Shown: positions 34,792 through 44,301 of the stretch, piece by piece
Layout of the letters: every line of letters begins with the position of its first letter
Numbering within the stretch: the first letter of the stretch is position 1
Assembly: GCF_002153425.1 (NCBI RefSeq)
Contig: NZ_KZ119600.1
Coordinates: 3,275,920 to 3,339,919 of the forward strand
Origin: Litchfieldia alkalitelluris
GTDB taxonomy: Bacteria > Bacillota > Bacilli > Bacillales > Salisediminibacteriaceae
Length of the DNA: 64,000 nt
Reading direction: 5' to 3'
Translations under genes and position numbers: made by a program
Notes under the pieces: generated by a model
Seen by the model: the letters and a program-made list of their open reading frames with translations, nothing else
Told to the model about the DNA's origin: nothing
The model's database searches: none

Positions 34792-35385
34792 TCATTCCAC
34801 TTTCCAGCGCTTCAGTATGTTGTCTAACTGTTCCTCTGTTTCTGCTATCGCGCCATCATTGAATATAATATCGTCAGCAACTTCTTTTTTTTCATCAATT
34901 GGCATTTGGGAATTAATTCTACTCATAGCCTCTTCCTTTGTTGACTGATCCCGTTTCATGAGCCGTTCTATTTGAATTTCTTGCGGTACATAAACAAGTA
35001 AAATTTTGTCTGCCATGTACTTTAAATTACTCTCAATAAGAAGTGGAATATCAAGTACAACTGTTTTGTGCCCAGCCTTGAGATACTCATCGGATTGCCT
35101 TCGCATCTCCATTCTGATTTCAGGATGGAGGATATTATTTAATACTTTTCTTTTATTAGTATCATTAAAAATAAGTTTGCCAAGTTGTTTTCGATCTAAG
35201 GTGTGTTCTTCTGTTAATACAATTTCACCAAAGGCTTGTACGATTTGTTTAAAGCCATTTGTCCCTGGTTCAACCACTTGTCTTGCAATAATATCTGCAT
35301 CTACGACTGGTATTCCACGCTCCATTATCATCTTGGAAACTGTGGATTTACCTGTCGCAATCCCCCCAGTTAAACCTATAATCAT
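34792..35385 (-). CDS. coaE: Dephospho-CoA kinase
   Basis: CoaE (197 residues) phosphorylates dephospho-CoA in the last step of CoA synthesis. The P-loop GLTGGIATGKST starts at residue 4; DADIIARQVVEPG (substrate Asp), LDIPLLIESNL and the lid Arg region (QIERLMKRDQSTKEEAMSRI) follow. I chose the ATG at 35385, with GGGAGGTG upstream, over a frame start 20 codons earlier that would overlap ytaF. It is part of the polA-mutM-ytaF-coaE block, in B. subtilis order. Confidence 0.97.
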   Translation of the reverse strand: MIIGLTGGIATGKSTVSKMIMERGIPVVDADIIARQVVEPGTNGFKQIVQAFGEIVLTEEHTLDRKQLGKLIFNDTNKRKVLNNILHPEIRMEMRRQSDEYLKAGHKTVVLDIPLLIESNLKYMADKILLVYVPQEIQIERLMKRDQSTKEEAMSRINSQMPIDEKKEVADDIIFNDGAIAETEEQLDNILKRWKVE

Positions 35386-35425
35386 ATAACCACCTCCCAT
35401 AAATTGATGACAAAGGGTGTGGGAC

Positions 35426-36064
35426 TTATAAGCTCCACACCCCAATCAGAATAAGGAGTAACCCTGGTAAAAAAGAAAAATTTTGTACCCACTTGGCTTC
35501 AGAAAAACGCCAGCCACTCTTCATTCCAAACGTTAAAAAGACTGCACACATAATACCAACGCTAATAGCCATTATAGATGCTGGAAAACCAATTAAAGCT
35601 GCCCCAATTCCTGCACCAAACGCGTCTAAGGAAAGGGCAAACCCTAAAAGTAACGCTTCTCTTCCAGTTATTGTACCAGAATTATCTAAGTCGGCTACCA
35701 TCGGCTTTCTTAAGATTTTTATAACAATTCCAAGTTTTTTCAATTCGAGATTTACAATAGTCTCTCGTTCTTTTTTTGTTTTTTTATCATTCTTTGCTGG
35801 CCGGTACACTTGATAAATAGCCCAGCCCCCAATTCCAATTAAAATAATTCCCCCGATGGATTCAGCTATTTCAGGAGACATAAATCGTAAAAGTGCATCT
35901 CCAAGTGTCATGGCAATAAGTATGGAGGCGGCGGAACAGCCAGCTATGAATAATAATGACGTTAGTGGAAGCTTCATCTTCCTCAGTCCATAAGTTAACC
36001 CAACACCAAAACTATCCATACTGACAGCAAAAGCGAGGAGCAGTAAAGAAAATATTTCCACCAT
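35426..36064 (-). CDS. ytaF: Sporulation membrane protein YtaF
   Basis: A 212-residue membrane protein with about six hydrophobic segments. It is built as two similar halves: LLLAFAVSMDSFGVGLTYG near the start and LLLGFALSLDAFGAGIGAAL in the second half, the MntP-like repeat with a conserved Asp. The Lys-rich central loop (PAKNDKKTKKERET) separates the halves. YtaF is named for a sporulation link and related proteins export cations; the substrate here is unknown. The ATG at 36064 avoids a 5' extension. It lies between mutM and coaE. Confidence 0.9.
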   Translation of the reverse strand: MVEIFSLLLLAFAVSMDSFGVGLTYGLRKMKLPLTSLLFIAGCSAASILIAMTLGDALLRFMSPEIAESIGGIILIGIGGWAIYQVYRPAKNDKKTKKERETIVNLELKKLGIVIKILRKPMVADLDNSGTITGREALLLGFALSLDAFGAGIGAALIGFPASIMAISVGIMCAVFLTFGMKSGWRFSEAKWVQNFSFLPGLLLILIGVWSL

Positions 36065-36154
36065 TGGTAAGAACCCCTTCCACAACATTGATACGATAGT
36101 ATATGGAGGCGGCTTTTCCAATGTACGTGAAAATATATTAAATAGCCCATATTT

Positions 36155-36979
36155 TTATTTTTGACACTCTGGACAAGTATGAGTTCCCCGTCCACCAACA
36201 ACAGATTTTTCAATGCTAGTACCACAATTTTTACATGCATTGCCTTGACGACCATAAACAAATAACGTCTGCTGGAACATCCCCATTTCTCCCTGTCCAT
36301 TGACATAGGTTTTGATTGATGAGCCGCCCATTTCCACTGCTTCCTGTAAAGTATTAATGATGCTCTGATGGAGTCTCACTAATTCCTTACATTCGAGAGT
36401 GTTCGCCTCTTTTTCAGGATGAAGTCCTGCTCGAAACAACGCTTCATCCACATATATATTCCCTAAGCCAACTAGCTTTGTCTGGTCTAATAGGGCGACC
36501 TTTAACTTTCTATTTGTTTTTGCAAGGATATTGCCTAATAACTCGACAGTAAATTCATCTGAAAATGGTTCTACACCTAATTGTGACAGAGGTAGGGAGT
36601 TCTCTTCCTCTCCTTTAGGGAATAAGTGCATCGTTCCAAATTTTCTAACATCGCGGTATCTTAGCTCTTTTTCACTTTCAAGTATAAACCTTACATGGGT
36701 ATGTTTATCTGGTGTTTCACTTAGCTTAAAAACGCCATATCGGCCTTCCATTCTCAAATGAGATACGAGGGTATATTCATCAAGCTCAAATACTAGGAAC
36801 TTCCCCCTTCTTTTTATATTATTGAATGTCTGACCGATTAACCTGTGTCGAAATTCTTCCGTATCATCGGGCTTTTTTATCATTTTAGGCCAAGTTACTA
36901 TTACATCTTTTATTTTCTCGTTTAAGATTAATTCAGTTAATGTTCTCTTCACTGTTTCTACTTCTGGAAGTTCAGGCAT
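36155..36979 (-). CDS. mutM: Formamidopyrimidine-DNA glycosylase
   Basis: Fpg/MutM (274 residues) removes 8-oxoguanine and nicks the abasic site. The catalytic N-terminal Pro2-Glu3 (MPELPEVETV) is present; Lys and the H2TH motif (KLVGLGNIYVDEALFRAGLHP) follow, and the C-terminal zinc finger is intact (CKNC ... CPEC). The length is normal. It is 25 nt downstream of polA, so the repair polymerase and glycosylase are probably co-transcribed. Confidence 0.98.
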   Translation of the reverse strand: MPELPEVETVKRTLTELILNEKIKDVIVTWPKMIKKPDDTEEFRHRLIGQTFNNIKRRGKFLVFELDEYTLVSHLRMEGRYGVFKLSETPDKHTHVRFILESEKELRYRDVRKFGTMHLFPKGEEENSLPLSQLGVEPFSDEFTVELLGNILAKTNRKLKVALLDQTKLVGLGNIYVDEALFRAGLHPEKEANTLECKELVRLHQSIINTLQEAVEMGGSSIKTYVNGQGEMGMFQQTLFVYGRQGNACKNCGTSIEKSVVGGRGTHTCPECQK

Positions 36980-37004
36980 AACATCACCTTTTTACCTTCA
37001 TATA

Positions 37005-39632
37005 TTATTTTGCATCATACCAAGTAGCACCATATTCAACGTCGGCTTTTAATGGAACATCGAGTTCCACAGCACTTTCCATTACATCACGCACTAATTT
37101 TGACATCAAATCTATCTCATCTTTTACCACTTCAAATATAAGCTCATCATGTACCTGTAAAAGGAGCTTTGATTTTAATTCCTGCTTTTCCATTTCCTCA
37201 GCCATGTTAACCATTGCCTTTTTAATAATATCTGCCGCACTACCTTGGATTGGTGTATTCATGGCTGTTCTTTCGGCGAAACTTCTTTGATTAAAATTTC
37301 GGCTATTAATTTCAGGAAGATACCTACGACGCTTCAGCATTGTCGTGACGTAACCATTTTCTTTCGCTTCCCTAACGATGTTTTCCATGTACTCCTTGAC
37401 ACCTGGGAAGCTTTCAAAGTACCTATTGATAAATTCCTGCGCCTCTTTCCTAGTTATTCCTAAGTTTTGAGATAAACCATAATCACTTATCCCATAAACG
37501 ATACCGAAGTTTACAGCCTTTGCTGTTCTCCTCATTTGTGAAGTTACCTCTTCTTCAGTCACGTGGAAAACATCCATCGCTGTTTTCGTATGAATATCTA
37601 AATCATTCACAAATGCATCAATTAGATTTTTATCTTTTGATATATGTGCAAGTACACGGAGTTCAATCTGTGAATAATCTGCTGCTAAAATAACGGAACC
37701 TGACTGCTCCGGAATGAATGCATGTCGAATTTTTCTACCTTCCTCTAAACGAATCGGTATATTTTGCAGATTCGGTTCAGTAGAGCTTAATCGGCCCGTC
37801 TGCGTCAATGCTTGGTTAAAAATTGTATGAATCTTTCCTGTCTCCTTGTGAATTACTTTTAGTAAGCCTTCTATATAAGTAGAATTTAACTTTCCAAGTT
37901 GTCGATAATGAAGGATTTTTTCCACTACTTCATGCTTGTCCCTCAGCTTCTCAAGAATATCTGCAGACGTGGAGTAGCCAGTCTTCGTCTTTTTTATCAC
38001 AGGCAAATTTAATTTTTCAAATAACACTTCACCTAGCTGCTTTGGGGAGTTGATATTGAACGATAAACCAGCTAGTTCGTGTATTTCTGCTTCAATGGTT
38101 TTTAATGTAGCTGTTAACTTTTCACCCATTTCAACTAGTTCATTTTTATCTACTGCCACCCCATTCCTTTCCATTTTTCCTAAAACGATAGATAGGGGCA
38201 TTTCTAGTTCTTTAAAAAGCTCATATTGATGATTATCTTTTAACTCAGTTTCTAATTTTTCTTTCAACTCACTGATAGAAGCAGCTTTTCTAGCAAGGTG
38301 CTGGGACAAAACTTCTACCGCAGGAATGTGGCGTTTTTTCCCTTTCCCATATACAGCTTCATCCGTTTCCACACTGATGGCGTTATTCCGTTTTGCAATG
38401 TCAGCCATGTCATGTGAACTAGAAGATGGATCAATGAGATATGATGCAATCTGGATATCAAATGTAACTCCTTCAAATTTAATCCCTTTCCACCCTAAAG
38501 AAACGACTCCCCGTTTCGCATCAATGACCCACTTTTCCCTTTGCTTATCAGCAGCCCATTCCTTGAAAACATCACTAGTCAACGCCTTTTCAGTAGGAAT
38601 ATAATAATTACCCTTTTTATTGGCTACGGATATCCCGATAATGTCTGCATTGTGATAGTTTTCATCAAGAATCTCTACTACGATAGACGAAGGAGAAACC
38701 AACATCTCAGAGGTAATTTCTTCAACTACTGTAATTTCAAGATCTTCTAGTTCTTCTTTTTCTACTATTTCACTTCCACCTATACGGTCTAATAATGAAG
38801 AAAATTCAAGTTCTTTAAAAAGAGAGAGTAGAGCCTCATGGTTTGGTTCTTCCTTTTTCATTTCATCAAAGCCAATATCCACTGGAGCATTTATTTCAAT
38901 CGTTGCTAGTTTCTTACTCATATATGCGCTTTCTTCATTAGCTTCAAGCTTCTCTTTTAATTTTTTCCCTGACACATTCTCAATTTCTTTATAAACACCT
39001 TCCACGGTTTCAAATTGTTTTAATAGCTTTAGTGCAGTTTTTTCTCCAACTCCAGGTACACCTGGGATATTGTCAGAGCTATCTCCCATTAAACCTTTCA
39101 TATCAATAATTTGCTTTGGAGTTATACCGTATTTTTCATCCACCAAGTTAAGGTCATAGGTATCTACATTCGTGATCCCTTTTCTTGTTAATGCCACTTT
39201 AACTTTTTCAGATACTAGTTGAAGTAAGTCTTTATCACCTGTATACACTTTTACTTCGAAGTCACTATCCGCTGCTTTTGTTGCAAGAGTTCCGATAATA
39301 TCATCTGCTTCATAGTTTTCTATCTCATAATGAGCGATGTTAAAAGCTTTTAATACATCTCGCATAAATGGTAGTTGCTCTGATAATTCAGGCGGCGTCT
39401 TTTGTCTTGTTCCTTTATATTCTTTATATGTATTGTGTCTAAATGTTGTCTTACCTGCGTCAAATGCAACCATCATATGTGTAGGGTTTTCTTCCTCTAA
39501 TACTTTTAATAACATTGTTGTAAAGCCATATATGGCATTTGTATATACGCCTTTGTCAGTATTTAATAAAGGTAGTGCAAAGAATGCACGATAGGCTATA
39601 CTATTTCCGTCTACTAATACAAGCTTTTTCAC
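37005..39632 (-). CDS. polA: DNA polymerase I
   Basis: PolA (875 residues) processes Okazaki fragments and fills repair gaps. The 5'-3' exonuclease domain (1-290; VDGNSIAYRAFFALP, GDKDLLQLV, GVPGVGEKTALKLL) and the polymerase domain (about 480-875; motif A LAADYSQIELRVLAHI, the O-helix RRTAKAVNFGIVYG, motif C QVHDELIFEV) are complete. The middle 3'-5' exonuclease-like domain lacks the D-x-E motif (VVEILDENYH at the expected place), so proofreading is probably absent, as in Geobacillus and B. subtilis. The start is GTG with GAGGTGTG upstream. Confidence 0.98.
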   Translation of the reverse strand: MKKLVLVDGNSIAYRAFFALPLLNTDKGVYTNAIYGFTTMLLKVLEEENPTHMMVAFDAGKTTFRHNTYKEYKGTRQKTPPELSEQLPFMRDVLKAFNIAHYEIENYEADDIIGTLATKAADSDFEVKVYTGDKDLLQLVSEKVKVALTRKGITNVDTYDLNLVDEKYGITPKQIIDMKGLMGDSSDNIPGVPGVGEKTALKLLKQFETVEGVYKEIENVSGKKLKEKLEANEESAYMSKKLATIEINAPVDIGFDEMKKEEPNHEALLSLFKELEFSSLLDRIGGSEIVEKEELEDLEITVVEEITSEMLVSPSSIVVEILDENYHNADIIGISVANKKGNYYIPTEKALTSDVFKEWAADKQREKWVIDAKRGVVSLGWKGIKFEGVTFDIQIASYLIDPSSSSHDMADIAKRNNAISVETDEAVYGKGKKRHIPAVEVLSQHLARKAASISELKEKLETELKDNHQYELFKELEMPLSIVLGKMERNGVAVDKNELVEMGEKLTATLKTIEAEIHELAGLSFNINSPKQLGEVLFEKLNLPVIKKTKTGYSTSADILEKLRDKHEVVEKILHYRQLGKLNSTYIEGLLKVIHKETGKIHTIFNQALTQTGRLSSTEPNLQNIPIRLEEGRKIRHAFIPEQSGSVILAADYSQIELRVLAHISKDKNLIDAFVNDLDIHTKTAMDVFHVTEEEVTSQMRRTAKAVNFGIVYGISDYGLSQNLGITRKEAQEFINRYFESFPGVKEYMENIVREAKENGYVTTMLKRRRYLPEINSRNFNQRSFAERTAMNTPIQGSAADIIKKAMVNMAEEMEKQELKSKLLLQVHDELIFEVVKDEIDLMSKLVRDVMESAVELDVPLKADVEYGATWYDAK

Positions 39633-39759
39633 GTTATCACACCTCGCTATGATTAATAACCTTATTTTATCATGAATATGTTCTTGTACAAATTGAGACC
39701 TTCTTTGCCCCCATAAACGTAATTAGAATTGCTTCAGATTTACTTTCCAAGGGACATAG

Positions 39760-39788
39760 AATTGTCGGGGACCAGGTCCCCGACAATT
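39760..39788. repeat. Near-perfect 29-bp palindrome between phoR and polA
   Basis: AATTGTCGGGGACC and GGTCCCCGACAATT flank a single A. It is very stable as a hairpin but has no T-tract, so it is not a typical terminator. It starts 8 bp downstream of the phoR stop. Confidence 0.75.
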
Positions 39789-39795
39789 TTGTGAA

Positions 39796-41595
39796 TTAAT
39801 CTATTTGGTCTTCATTTTCTTTATTGTCTTCATACCTCTCTTTTCTAAACTCTAAACGGAATAGAGTACCTTTTCCTACTTCACTCTCTACAGTTACTTT
39901 TGCTTTATGTGCTTCTGACAGGTGCTTTACGATAGCTAGTCCTAACCCTGTTCCCCCAGAGTTCCTACTTCTCGCCCTGTCAACCCTATAAAACCTTTCG
40001 AAGAGACGTGGAAGCTCCTTTTTACTAATACCAATGCCCGTGTCCTCTACTTCAAGGATGACTGTCTCAGTTTCCTCTAATAGCCTTACTGTAATTTCGC
40101 CGTCCTCCGGAGTATAACTGACTGCGTTATTTACGATATTAATGATAACTTGCTTTAAACGGTAAGGGTCCCCTTCGATTGTAGTATTGCCATTCACTTC
40201 AAATTCTAATGAAACATTCTTTTGAAGTGCTTTTTCTTCTAACATAACAAGAACTTCATCTACAATGCTTTCTAACTTCAGTTTTTGCCAACGAAGCTGA
40301 AATTGCTCGCCTTCAATCTTGGATAACTCTAATAAGTCATGGATAAGACTTTCTAGTCTTTCTGATTCCTTTGCAATAATCGTTAAAAACTTGAGGCGTA
40401 GCTCCTCATCATCCATTGCTCCTCCGAGAAGTGTTTCAGTAAATCCTTTTAAAGATGTAACAGGGGTCTTTAATTCATGAGATACATTAGCAACAAAATC
40501 CTTACGGGTCTGTTCCAGTTTTTTTAGCTCTGTAATATCATGGAAAACTAATACTATACCCTTAAGCTGGTGATCATTTCCAATAATTGGAGCGCCATGG
40601 ACGTCAAAATGCCGTATTTCAAGCTTTATCGGCAATGTTAGATGTCTTCTCTTTCGATTTTCCGTAAGTAATATTTCCTGGATTAACTTAATTATTTCTT
40701 TATGGTTAATGACCTGATAATATAGCTTGTTTAGCCATTTGTCTGTATCCTCTTGGAAAATATCCTTGCAGGAGCGGTTTAAAAGCGTAATATCTCCTTT
40801 AGCATTAATTAAAATTAATCCACTGCCCATATTTTCTATTAATGTTTCGAGACGTTCTTGCTGCACTTCATACGTAGTTGTGATACGATCCAAGTTTTCT
40901 GCAAGAACATTCAGTGATTGATTTAATTGACCTGTTTCCAAGTTACTTCCTTCAAAAGATCTAGCAGAAAAGTTCCCCTTTGCTAATTCATTCGCTACTT
41001 TCCGCGCTTCTTCAATTGGTGCTACTAGTTGATTGGCTATTTTGGTAGCAAAGACTACGATAATAATGAATGCTAGAAAGAATCCTACAAAAATAACGGT
41101 CCAAATATCTTGATAGACATCATTCAGCTCTTCAACGGGCATACCTAGTCGAAGGATACCTATTGTTTCTCCATTTTGCGAAAATGGTACAGCATAATAC
41201 AATAATTCTGTATGAATGGTGCTGCTATATCTTATTTCTTGTCCAGCTCCAGACTCTATAGCTCCCGTTACTTCAGGCCTGCCTAGATGATTTTCCATGG
41301 ACAAGGGATCACTATGAGTTTCGGCAATTACTTCTCCTTCTAAGTTTAAAAGGGTAATGCGAATATCTAGTTTTTCTGCAATATCCACGATACGACCTTG
41401 CAATATATCTTGTGAATACATATCCAAGTTTTCTAAGTAAAATGCAACTGCATCCGTTTCTTTAGCAACACGATCTGTCATTCTTTCAAAGTAAAATTCC
41501 TTAAATAATGGTCCCAAAATGGCACCCAAACTAGCAAGCACTAATAAAATGATAAGTGCAAGGGGGAAGATTAATCTCGTTCTGTAACTATGCAT
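39796..41595 (-). CDS. phoR: Sensor histidine kinase PhoR
   Basis: A 599-residue membrane kinase of the phosphate-starvation system. Layout: TM1 (about 8-30), an extracytoplasmic PDC-like domain, TM2 (about 172-192), HAMP (about 195-245), PAS (about 250-360), HisKA with FVANVSHELKTPVTSLKGFTE (phospho-His) and HATPase with NAVSYTPEDGEI, DTGIGI and GGTGLGLAIVKHL. It pairs with PhoP, whose 3' end overlaps its start by 8 nt. The pair sits between mdh and polA, as in B. subtilis, so the PhoR identity is well supported. Confidence 0.95.
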   Translation of the reverse strand: MHSYRTRLIFPLALIILLVLASLGAILGPLFKEFYFERMTDRVAKETDAVAFYLENLDMYSQDILQGRIVDIAEKLDIRITLLNLEGEVIAETHSDPLSMENHLGRPEVTGAIESGAGQEIRYSSTIHTELLYYAVPFSQNGETIGILRLGMPVEELNDVYQDIWTVIFVGFFLAFIIIVVFATKIANQLVAPIEEARKVANELAKGNFSARSFEGSNLETGQLNQSLNVLAENLDRITTTYEVQQERLETLIENMGSGLILINAKGDITLLNRSCKDIFQEDTDKWLNKLYYQVINHKEIIKLIQEILLTENRKRRHLTLPIKLEIRHFDVHGAPIIGNDHQLKGIVLVFHDITELKKLEQTRKDFVANVSHELKTPVTSLKGFTETLLGGAMDDEELRLKFLTIIAKESERLESLIHDLLELSKIEGEQFQLRWQKLKLESIVDEVLVMLEEKALQKNVSLEFEVNGNTTIEGDPYRLKQVIINIVNNAVSYTPEDGEITVRLLEETETVILEVEDTGIGISKKELPRLFERFYRVDRARSRNSGGTGLGLAIVKHLSEAHKAKVTVESEVGKGTLFRLEFRKERYEDNKENEDQID

Positions 41596-42304
41596 TTTCT
41601 TGAGGGGCCTCCAATTTATACCCTAATCCTCTGATCGTTTTAATGTATACAGGTTTTTTCGTATTAGGTTCTATCTTATCTCTCAGGTGACTAACATGTA
41701 CGTCTACAATTCTAGTGTCCCCTACAAACTCGTAGTTCCATACAGCATTTAATAATTGGTCCCTTGCAAGAGCTCTACCTTTATGATTAGCTAAGTACAG
41801 TAATAGCTCAAATTCTTTTGGCGTAAGCTCCAATGGTTTACCTTTTAAGAAAACTTCATAGTTCTCAGGGTATATATCAACATCACCAATAGTTATTTTT
41901 ACTTCTTTATTTTCTATAACTTGATCTTCTACACGAGAGCGTGTCCTTCTTAAAATGGCCCTTACCCTTGCAACTACTTCCCTAGGACTAAATGGTTTTG
42001 TTAAATAATCATCTGCTCCTAACTCCAATCCTAAAACTTTATCAAACTCATCGTCCTTGGCAGTAAGCATAAAAATAGGTGTAGTAACTTTATTTTCCCT
42101 TAGTCGTTTGCATACTTCCAAACCATCCATCTCAGGCAACATGAGGTCTAGTAAAATTAAATCAAAGGGGTTATTTAATCCTTTTTCGAGTGCATCCTTT
42201 CCATTTGATGCTGTAGTAACTATGAACCCTTCCTTCTCAAGGTTAAATTGTAACAATGTAATGATAGATTCTTCATCATCTACTACTAAAACATGCTGTG
42301 ACAT
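41588..42304 (-). CDS. phoP: Response regulator PhoP
   Basis: A 238-residue OmpR/PhoB-type regulator. The receiver domain (1-120) has the acidic pair VDDEES, the phospho-acceptor Asp in LILLDLMLPEMDG and the Lys in DDYLTKPFSPRE. The winged helix (about 140-235) has LTPKEFELLLYLANHKG and RIVDVHVSHLRDKIEP. Phosphorylated PhoP activates phosphate scavenging and teichuronic acid genes. GGAGGAG precedes the ATG. It overlaps phoR. A repeat-derived sequence lies upstream. Confidence 0.97.
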   Translation of the reverse strand: MSQHVLVVDDEESIITLLQFNLEKEGFIVTTASNGKDALEKGLNNPFDLILLDLMLPEMDGLEVCKRLRENKVTTPIFMLTAKDDEFDKVLGLELGADDYLTKPFSPREVVARVRAILRRTRSRVEDQVIENKEVKITIGDVDIYPENYEVFLKGKPLELTPKEFELLLYLANHKGRALARDQLLNAVWNYEFVGDTRIVDVHVSHLRDKIEPNTKKPVYIKTIRGLGYKLEAPQENA

Positions 42305-42393
42305 TTCTTCTCCTCCTCGTCAATAGAGCAAGCTATTTATCTTTAGGCTAGCCTGAAATTTTAGTTAATCTATTGCCATTTTCCAACAATTCA

Positions 42394-42558
42394 CTCGCTT
42401 TCACGTAAGGTACAAATTCCACATCTGCTCATACTTTGCAGTGTCTTCTTTGCTGTGAGACAAACCGCAGAGCCTCATCGATACATGTCCGCAGGAGTCT
42501 CGAAGATTGTTGTTCATGGCAGCTGTAAAAATCAACATCATGGTTTAACAGTGCCTAT
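42394..42558. repeat. Second, truncated copy of the GC-rich intergenic element
   Basis: 42394-42455 matches 9584-9645 (reverse strand) at 55 of 62 positions. The right end, ATCAACATCATGGTTTAACA then GTGCC, corresponds to the TTTAACAAAGCC terminus. The left terminus is missing. It occupies the gap upstream of phoP; the remainder of 42305-42747 shows only the terminator at 42667. Confidence 0.7.
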
Positions 42559-42666
42559 CTGTATAATATACCTCTGAATTTAGGATTATTGAAAAAAATG
42601 ATGGTGTACTCATTTTCTTATATCTTACTATATTTTAAGAATTAGAAAAATGGGTGAAAAATTAAA

Positions 42667-42709
42667 AAGAGTCAAAAAACACACACTTAGTAGAGTGTTT
42701 TTGACTCTC
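42667..42709 (-). terminator. Terminator of the MaoC-like gene
   Basis: GAGTCAAAAACAC and GTGTTTTTTGACTC pair and a T-run follows on the minus strand. Confidence 0.75.
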
Positions 42710-42747
42710 GGTTAATGTTTTGTAAATTTTTCGTAAATTTACATTTA

Positions 42748-43227
42748 CTAAAAATTTTCAAAGGTACCTGCATCATACGTAATTGGTTTCCATGGATAAG
42801 GAGGACATACTTCCACCGCTCCATCTAGTACGATATCTTCTAAATCATCCTTCCCTATCACATTTAGATAGATCGTATGACCCTTATCATCAATACTAGA
42901 AATTTCTATATTTAAATGGAGTGTTCCATAATGATATAACGGCTTTGGATAAGAAAATGTCACTTTCTTAATAACACTACCTGGTCCTGGTAAGTACATA
43001 GATATCACAGATGACACAAAGCCATTCATCATAATCTGCGGAACAATCGGTTTTTCATATGGGGTACGGGAAGCATAATCATGCTGAATATATACAGGGT
43101 TAGCATCATCAGTAAATCCTAGGTATAAGAGAATATCTTTATCCTCCACCTCTTTAGTGATTTCTATTTTGTCTCCCACTTTTAATTCGTCAATTGTCTT
43201 ACCAATTTTCCGCTTTTTTGTAAACAA
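42748..43227 (-). CDS. MaoC-like hotdog-fold dehydratase
   Basis: A 159-residue single-domain protein. DILLYLGFTDDANPVYIQHDYA has the Asp and His spacing of the MaoC/(R)-specific enoyl-CoA hydratase site, and IVPQIMMNGFVSSVISMYLPGPGSV follows as in that family. It probably acts on an acyl-CoA, but the substrate is unknown. The start is TTG at 43227 with AGGAGGACTTTGA upstream. It lies between mdh and phoP and ends in its own terminator. Confidence 0.82.
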   Translation of the reverse strand: MFTKKRKIGKTIDELKVGDKIEITKEVEDKDILLYLGFTDDANPVYIQHDYASRTPYEKPIVPQIMMNGFVSSVISMYLPGPGSVIKKVTFSYPKPLYHYGTLHLNIEISSIDDKGHTIYLNVIGKDDLEDIVLDGAVEVCPPYPWKPITYDAGTFENF

Positions 43228-43269
43228 TCAAAGTCCTCCTCCTTTAGGTAAGCGTTTACATTCATTGTA

Positions 43270-43302
43270 TGAAGAAATCCGGTTTTTCAACCGGATTTCT
43301 TA
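43270..43302 (-). terminator. Hairpin terminator after mdh
   Basis: AGAAATCCGGTT and AACCGGATTTCTT pair on the minus strand with a 4-nt loop; the T-tract is short. Confidence 0.6.
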
Positions 43303-43312
43303 AAGATTTATA

Positions 43313-44251
43313 TTAGTCTATAAGCTTCATAACCGTTTTGACCGAATCCACTGACTTTTGTAATGCAGCTTTTTCATCATCATTTAATTCGAGCTCTAGA
43401 ACTTTTTCTATTCCGTCTCCACCTAAGATAGTAGGGACTCCTAAATATAAATCTTCATAGCCATATTCTCCTTCGAGATAGGCGATGGATGGAAGAATGC
43501 GTTTTTTATCCTTAATGATAGCTTCTACCATTTGAACGATAGAGGCAGATGGTGCATAGTAAGCACTTCCCGTACCTAGTAGGTTAACTATCTCTCCCCC
43601 ACCTTTTCGAGTTCGCTCTACGATTGCATCTAGGCGATCTTGAGGGATAAGCTTCTCTACTGGAATTCCACCTGCATAGGAATACCTAAGCATTGGCACC
43701 ATATCATCTCCATGACCACCGAGAACAAATCCAGAAACATCTTCTACAGACACATTAAGCTCCTGTGCTACAAATGTTCTAAATCTAGCAGTGTCAAGTA
43801 CACCCGATTGTCCTATTACCCTATTTTTAGGGAAACCAGATTCTTTAAATACAGAATATGTCATCGCATCAACCGGATTAGTTAATACTATGATATAACA
43901 ATCAGGAGAGTATTTCACAATTTCCTTTGTAACTTGCTTCATAATATTGGCATTAGTACTGACTAAGTCATCACGGCTCATTCCCGGCTTTCTAGGAATT
44001 CCTGCTGTAATGACAACGATATCTGACCCTTCTGTATCTTGATAGTCAGAAGTACCTACGATGTTGGAGTCAAAACCTTGGACTGGACTTGCTTCAAGCA
44101 TATCGAGAGCTTTACCTTTTGTTGGATCTTCCATTTTGGGGATATCTACTAAAACTACATCACCTAATTCTTTTTGTGCCACCATCAATGCTGTAGTCGT
44201 ACCTGTAAAACCTCCACCAACCACGGTAATTTTCTTCCTTCTAATAGCCAT
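43313..44251 (-). CDS. mdh: Malate dehydrogenase
   Basis: A 312-residue NAD-dependent, LDH-like malate dehydrogenase of the TCA cycle. The nucleotide-binding loop [12 protein letters not shown] and acidic VLVDIP (NAD preference) are at the N-terminus. Substrate-binding Arg residues are in [11 protein letters not shown] and the catalytic Asp/His pair around [16 protein letters not shown] and [23 protein letters not shown] precedes the ATG. It is the last gene of citZ-icd-mdh, the B. subtilis operon order. Confidence 0.98.
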   Translation of the reverse strand: MAIRRKKITVVGGGFTGTTTALMVAQKELGDVVLVDIPKMEDPTKGKALDMLEASPVQGFDSNIVGTSDYQDTEGSDIVVITAGIPRKPGMSRDDLVSTNANIMKQVTKEIVKYSPDCYIIVLTNPVDAMTYSVFKESGFPKNRVIGQSGVLDTARFRTFVAQELNVSVEDVSGFVLGGHGDDMVPMLRYSYAGGIPVEKLIPQDRLDAIVERTRKGGGEIVNLLGTGSAYYAPSASIVQMVEAIIKDKKRILPSIAYLEGEYGYEDLYLGVPTILGGDGIEKVLELELNDDEKAALQKSVDSVKTVMKLID

Positions 44252-44301
44252 CGTCCTATCTCCCTTCGCAAACCAAATATTTTTAAAGCATCTATTATGA
44301 C

